Assembly (NCBI RefSeq): GCF_001039355.2
Contig: NW_019775688.1
Location: 124,772-188,771 of the forward strand
Direction: 5' to 3'
DNA: 64,000 bases
From: Lingula anatina
Lineage: Eukaryota > Brachiopoda > Lingulata > Lingulida > Lingulidae
Under the pieces are notes generated by a model. It was not told where the DNA came from. It saw only the letters and a program-made list of their open reading frames with translations, and did no database searches. Positions 58,988 through 64,000 of the stretch are shown here, piece by piece. A program made the position numbers and the translations under genes. Every line of letters begins with the position of its first letter. The first letter of the stretch is position 1.

Positions 58988-59176
58988 TTATGCAGCTGAA
59001 GCTGCTGATGCTTTTAAGGAAAAATTGTGTTTAGAAATGGGCGTGAATGTGCGTAGTCCATGGAATTATGTAGTTTAACCTCTTATTTTGACTTCCAAAA
59101 GTCGAGACTGTGCGTCCCGCAGTGATATGTTTTTATTTGTGTGTTTTTCTAATCTACCAGGAAGTCATATCGAAAT
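58988..59176. repeat. Dispersed repeat, copy 2 (about 190 bp)
   Basis: This is the partner of 55721-55944 in the same orientation, 3.3 kb away, inside intron 1 of the transporter gene. Confidence 0.8.
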
Positions 59177-59322
59177 ATTTGGCAACCTTTTCATGACCTA
59201 ACTAGTCAAACAAAAATAATTTTTACGTGAAAATTGTTCTTTTTATTTACAATTATTATTTATAAACTTCATGTGCAATATTTTGCTGACCAATGTTTTT
59301 GAAATGATTAAATCTTTTTCAG

Positions 59323-59391
59323 TACTTACAACTGCGGTTTAAGTCAAAGAGCGCCAAACTGGTGGGTTCCTTCATTACCTTAGTGAATGCT
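59323..59391 (+). CDS. SLC5 symporter exon 2
   Basis: This 69-nt exon (23 codons, phase 0) reads YLQLRFKSKSAKLVGSFITL, aligning with human SLC5A8 YLELRFNKCVRLCGTVLFIV. With SAYE of exon 1 it rebuilds the TSTYEYLELRF-type motif of the family. Acceptor atctttttcag, donor GCT|gtaagt. Confidence 0.95.
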
Positions 59392-61558
59392 GTAAGTACA
59401 ATATCATTGGAAAACCCTCCTTTAATGATGTTATCGTTTTCTCAACAGTTTGATTATCAGTCAGGGCGGTTGTACAGTGCTCACGTACTTTTTAAAGTGG
59501 ATAACTAAATACTAAATGATAATCGAGAAAATAGTTTCATTGGATCTATAAATACATGTGTATATCATTATTTAATAAAAATCATTTTGACGATTTTGTC
59601 TAGACCTAATCTAGACTTATATAAAGTCTTATAAAAAAACAGTGACCAACTCGAATAGACTAATGAAAGAGGAAATGGTGAGTGAACAAGAAAGAACAAT
59701 ATATCCTATTCCTGAAATCAACCCAAGACCACTGAACAGCATATGTAGGCCTACGTAATGAAAACAACCCCCTGACTACTGTCAATTTATCAAAAAGTCT
59801 AGCTGATATATTGACCCCTTTCAAGGAAAAACACAAAGACACGTGCACTTGAAGAATTCCAGGGAATTGGTCAAAATCTTGAAACATTTTTTTTATTTCA
59901 AGAGTAAGCAATACAAATCAAGATCTTGAAACATATTAAGGAAGGACAAAATGTCCAAAACTTAAGTGTCTTTTGGTGACACATCCCTATCTTTATTTAT
60001 TATCACACCAATCGATACAGTACATGGACTTCAGGGATATAAGAAACTGTATTTACTTACCAGTCAGTACACTAACCACTGACAGTTGATGACATCATGG
60101 AGTTAGCGGAATTTGTACAGGATTACACACACTCCACTGTCATTATTTATTTGTTTACCACGAAAAATCTTGTGCAGAGATTGGTAGCCATATGTTCCCC
60201 CTAATTTATATAACTTATGTAAAGCAAAACGCCATCAGGGCAGCTCCCTTCTCTTAAGCATGAAAAGAACCCATTTTATAGAACTCCAATTTCTACATAT
60301 TATGATATGTACTATACATATAAATGTGTCAATGCATGAAAGATAGGTTGACATACGGTCAGCTAGCGCGTCCGCGCCGATGCAGGGACACGGAGGCTCT
60401 CAATTTTTTTTACTTACTTCTCATTTCCTCTTGTCGCTCACTGCTGGAAAGTCAACCATTTTTGCCGTCGGCAGCGCCGTGAATGCATCTGCTCGTCTAC
60501 CAGTTATCCCACCGTGAAATAATAGTGTAAAATGAATAAAAAAAGGAAGCACAAAATTGACATGCAGGCCCCACACAAAGCTTAGAATCCTACACGTAAA
60601 GGACAAAACAGAAAAACAACGAATATGGGATAGTTTTTGAAATAGATTTGTAGCAGTTTTTATCAAGTTTATGTTGGATGGACGTACAGAAAATTACTAA
60701 AATGATAAGAAGAACAAGGAAAAGATGTGTGTGTGGGGAGCGGATACAAATGAGGAAGTCAACATGTGCTTTAAAAAGATTGGATTCCACTGAGATTTTA
60801 CATAACTCGGCAGTTACAGACAATGCCATGTGCCAAAATTGAATGAGCCTAAAATCTTAGCAGGAGACAAACTTTCAAAAGGAATAGTCTTGGAGGCCAT
60901 ATGGATACGCAGAAAAACAACCATGAATGAAACCAAGGGATTTACAACCCTTCACACATGTATACGTTAATGTTATCAATCCCACCGCGACAGTAACAGC
61001 AAAAGGGGGAAAAGGTATATCCTGAAGAGGTACGAGTATTGCGAATAAAAAGATGATGTACTCAATTCTTTCTAACACTTTATAGTGAATGGAAATTACC
61101 GGCAGCTTCAGCCGTGAATGAGCCTAAATGAGGTCCAGACAAAACCATCAACGGGATTTGAATAAAGGTTGTCATGATGATGATGAGTACAACTGATAAC
61201 TGCAAGGAATGATTTTTTGGCGGGTTGACACAAAGGCCTACGAGTATCAGATCGTTAATATCTGATACATTTTTAATATTGTGAAAACCTAAACCTTGAA
61301 TAGATCGTTACGGATTCCAGATATCAAGAAGATTGAGGGGCGTCCCTTAACCCCACCCACTTACACACACATACACACACACACTCAAAGTGGGTCGCCT
61401 CGGTGGAATACCGTACGTGACGCTTTGGCACCGTTTCCTTTCGTGCACGCATCAACGTACACTGTATATGATATAGAAAATCATTGCTACACAGCAGCAC
61501 CAGACTTGTAATAATTGTTGATTTGATAACCTCACTACTGTTCTTTGTCATTTTTTAG
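59392..61558. other. SLC5 intron 2 (2.2 kb)
   Basis: I see no exon, RNA gene or clear repeat, apart from a short CA run near 61363-61384. Confidence 0.6.
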
Positions 61559-61610
61559 ATCCTATACATGGGTGTAGCTATGTACGCACCGGCAACGGCC
61601 ATGGAAATAG
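61559..61610 (+). CDS. SLC5 symporter exon 3
   Basis: This 52-nt exon (phase 0 in, 1 out) reads ILYMGVAMYAPATAMEI, aligning with human SLC5A8 ILYTGIVIYAPALALNQ. It is part of TM4. Acceptor cattttttag, donor ATAG|gtaacc. Confidence 0.95.
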
Positions 61611-61920
61611 GTAACCAAGCATTTCAATTGTTAAAGACAATCTGTTGCATGTTCTGAATAAAAGTGCCAAATGCTTGAATAAATTTAACTTGAAGTTAAC
61701 GTCTGAAATCGGTTGAGGGAATCTGTATCTACATTTCGATCCAGTATACGAATTAAGTTCGAGAAAACCTGTCAAGCTGTTATATGAAGATTCTTAGGCT
61801 GAAAATATTTGCTCTCTGTTATCTTGAAAAGCCAAACGAGGTATTAAACTGAAGTGTACTTGTGTTTAGAATTCTTATCATGTTGTGCAATATCGTATAA
61901 ATGTTTTTTAACTTTTTCAG

Positions 61921-61988
61921 TGACTGGGTCGCCTTACTGGGTTACTTTGATCTTAACGTTTGTAGTCTCTTCATTTTATTCCGCACTG
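61921..61988 (+). CDS. SLC5 symporter exon 4
   Basis: This 68-nt exon (phase 1 in, 0 out) reads VTGSPYWVTLILTFVVSSFY, ending SAL. It aligns with human [20 protein letters not shown]. It is TM5. Acceptor aactttttcag, donor CTG|gtaagg. Confidence 0.94.
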
Positions 61989-62564
61989 GTAAGGATTTAA
62001 TATGTATTTAGCTCGTGATTTCCATTATTTCATTCTTTGCTGGCATTTTGTACACATACCTAAAATCTTAATTTTTATGTGCTACATCAAGCCTGTAATT
62101 CTTTCCCTGTCAACAAGAAAAATGGTTGCACAAGTTCAGGTCATACAAAACGCTGCATCCATTAATCGAATTTAACATTTAGTGGCATTTGAAGCAGTAA
62201 CTTAACCTTTTGAGTACTACCTTCTTTGCTGCACTTATTTATATGGACCACGTCCGTAGCCCCAAAAATATTATTAAAATGCAGCTTTTATATGCTACAG
62301 TGTGCACCTGTAAGTTACAGTGCTGATGCACTAATACTTTGGCAATGCGGTAGATGTTCACTTTCCTCTACCAGGGCCACAGATTGACTTTTCACAGGAT
62401 ATTCACAGATATGTATTTAGATAAATAGACGGTCATTTTGCTAACTATGAGTTTTCCCATTTCCCTATATAATCTGCCACCCTTTTAGAGGGTAGATGTT
62501 CACAGTGTGTGATAATGTGTTAGATTTCATGCCAGGCTTATGATTTTGTCATTCTTTCCTTCAG

Positions 62565-62645
62565 GGTGGCATTAAAGCCGTGATATGGGTTGATGCTCTT
62601 CAATCCTTCATCATGTTAGCCGGCGTCATTGCCATTTTAATTAAG
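62565..62645 (+). CDS. SLC5 symporter exon 5
   Basis: This 81-nt exon (27 codons, phase 0) reads GGIKAVIWVDALQSFIMLAG, aligning with the family signature GGLKAVIWTDVFQ of sodium/solute symporters. TM6 follows (VIAILIK). Acceptor ctttccttcag, donor AAG|gtaagt. Confidence 0.97.
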
Positions 62646-62850
62646 GTAAGTTGTTCAACATTCCATTTTTAGCGATAATTATGGCACGCTATGTCATAAT
62701 TCAGATTTATTGCCCGCTAGCTTTATTTATTTCAATTTGTGTTAAATTGATGAAGGTTATATGTAATGATTGCGCTACTTAGAGGTCCCCTAAAAACTTT
62801 ATCAGCATGACAACAACCGCAAAAAAAGTAATAATTTAAATTGGTTTTAG

Positions 62851-62924
62851 GGCAGCATAGAAGTCGGAGGTTTTGATAAAGTATGGGAGATTAACGACAT
62901 GCATAATCGGGTGGAGCCTTTACA
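62851..62924 (+). CDS. SLC5 symporter exon 6 (last in window)
   Basis: This 74-nt exon (phase 0 in, 2 out) reads GSIEVGGFDKVWEINDMHNR, then VEPL. It resembles the G..VW.......R segment after TM6 in SMCT/SMVT proteins. Acceptor attggttttag, donor TTACA|gtaagt. The next exon must continue with phase 2 and is not found before the right edge. Confidence 0.9.
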
Positions 62925-64000
62925 GTAAGTATGCGTTTGCTGCGAGACTTCGTGATACAGTTGGCTTCGTAGAAGTCGGTCCATAAAAACTAAATTGCTA
63001 TTTGTGACTTGGAACCGTGAATTGGAAGTTCGATCGCTGAATTGCTTAATTATTGAATTTGAACCGCGACATTTTTCATGTTCCGTTTGTACAAAAACTG
63101 ACTGCGAACATCGCTTCATATAGGCTACTTCGAACCACCAGCTCCCTCACCTGCCCATTTCACATTTTCCGTTTGTACGGGAGATTTTGGACAGGGCATA
63201 GATCGACCGCGGTAACGACTATTATTTCCCTCTCAAATTCTGCCAATATTGCCTGATTCACTTTACTGGGTCTTGGCGTAGAGTCAAGTGGGCTGTGTTA
63301 CATGGTCTACAGTATGAAAAACAGGTTCATGCAGACGTGTTGTTACATGTGTTTTAGAGTAAGACGCTTTACAAAAGTAATATTATTCCAATACTACCAG
63401 TTATCAAGCCCCACTCTCAAAAAAGTTTTAAAAAATAGAATAAATAACCAGATAAATAACTGATAAATAAAGTAAATTGAATAATTAATAGAGAGAATAG
63501 AGGAAACAGGAATAAGATTGAACTAATGTGTTCAGCGAGTCATAGATATTTCTTACAATCTCTGTACTGACTCTTGAATTTTGTCATTTATCTTTAACTG
63601 GGAAGCGGATGAAATTGAAGACTGAAGGTCTTGGTATTGAGCTATATTTTTTAGTCGGTAAAATATTGTTACAAACGTGGCAATAGAATTTTCATAAATA
63701 TATGTTTTTTTAGACCAGCATTAAATTGGGACTACAACTGAAAAGACAGAATGAATGAAATACTGTTTTTTTCCTATTCATGTGTCAACAGCTGAAAGGC
63801 ATGCTTGTTACTACCTGTAATCTGGTGTCTTTATAGCGTCAACATTTTCCGTATGTCTACTGAAATAATGGGGGCAGTCACCTGTTGAGATTTTGAAGGC
63901 CAAAAGGAGCGTTTTGAAAACTGTAGATCAAATAAACAGCCTGTGTTAAGCGTAAAAAACTAGGACAATAAGCTAACGTCCTTGTTTTGCTTATCAATCA
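62925..64000. other. SLC5 intron 6 (partial)
   Basis: I see no further exon of the transporter and no other feature up to the right edge. Confidence 0.55.

Larger units (their letters stand above)
58222..59322. other. SLC5 intron 1
   Basis: The intron is 1.1 kb. It holds a T/G homopolymer junction (58594-58617) and copy 2 of the dispersed repeat. Confidence 0.6.

Overview
The window is nuclear DNA from an animal, most likely a marine invertebrate. It shows short exons with GT/AG introns, AT-rich introns rich in microsatellites and small fold-back elements, and protein similarity that is closest in register to vertebrate families. I cannot name the species. An invertebrate deuterostome or a lophotrochozoan would both fit.

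About 52 kb of the window (left edge to about 52.8 kb, minus strand) is the 5' part of one large gene, the dystrophin/utrophin orthologue. I rebuilt 39 coding exons by splice sites, phase and comparison with human dystrophin from memory. They encode, in order, a short N-terminal leader, two calponin-homology domains that bind actin (exons 2-9), hinge 1, and spectrin repeats R1 to R3, hinge 2, R4 to R13, R15, R16 and the start of R17 (vertebrate numbering). R14 and the human exon-9 part of hinge 1 have no counterpart. The C-terminal half (rest of the rod, WW, EF-hand and ZZ domains) lies beyond the left edge. Two alternative first coding exons are visible, at 49.3 kb and 52.7 kb. Both end in the phase needed to join exon 2, as in the vertebrate gene with its several full-length promoters. 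Two small in-frame cassette exons are also possible.

The left 9.6 kb holds a near-identical 3.0 kb repeat (1-2997 and 6621-9622), each copy carrying the same 173-nt exon. The first copy stops within 3 bp of the only ambiguous base of the window (N at 3000). This looks like two unmerged haplotypes joined during assembly, although a real duplication would add exactly one 108-residue spectrin repeat in frame.

From 57.88 kb to the right edge (plus strand) lies the 5' part of an SLC5 sodium/solute symporter of the SMCT/SMVT type (SLC5A8/SLC5A12/SLC5A6-like). Six exons are visible and the gene continues past the edge. The two genes are head to head, separated by about 5 kb that contains no recognisable gene, several fold-back elements, and a perfect CRE-type palindrome 148 bp upstream of the transporter start codon.

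I found no tRNA, rRNA, CRISPR array or transposase gene. Non-coding elements include four MITE-like fold-backs, a 126-bp tandem duplication that copied and then inactivated a splice acceptor, a perfect 34-bp hairpin, two related minisatellites and several microsatellites.
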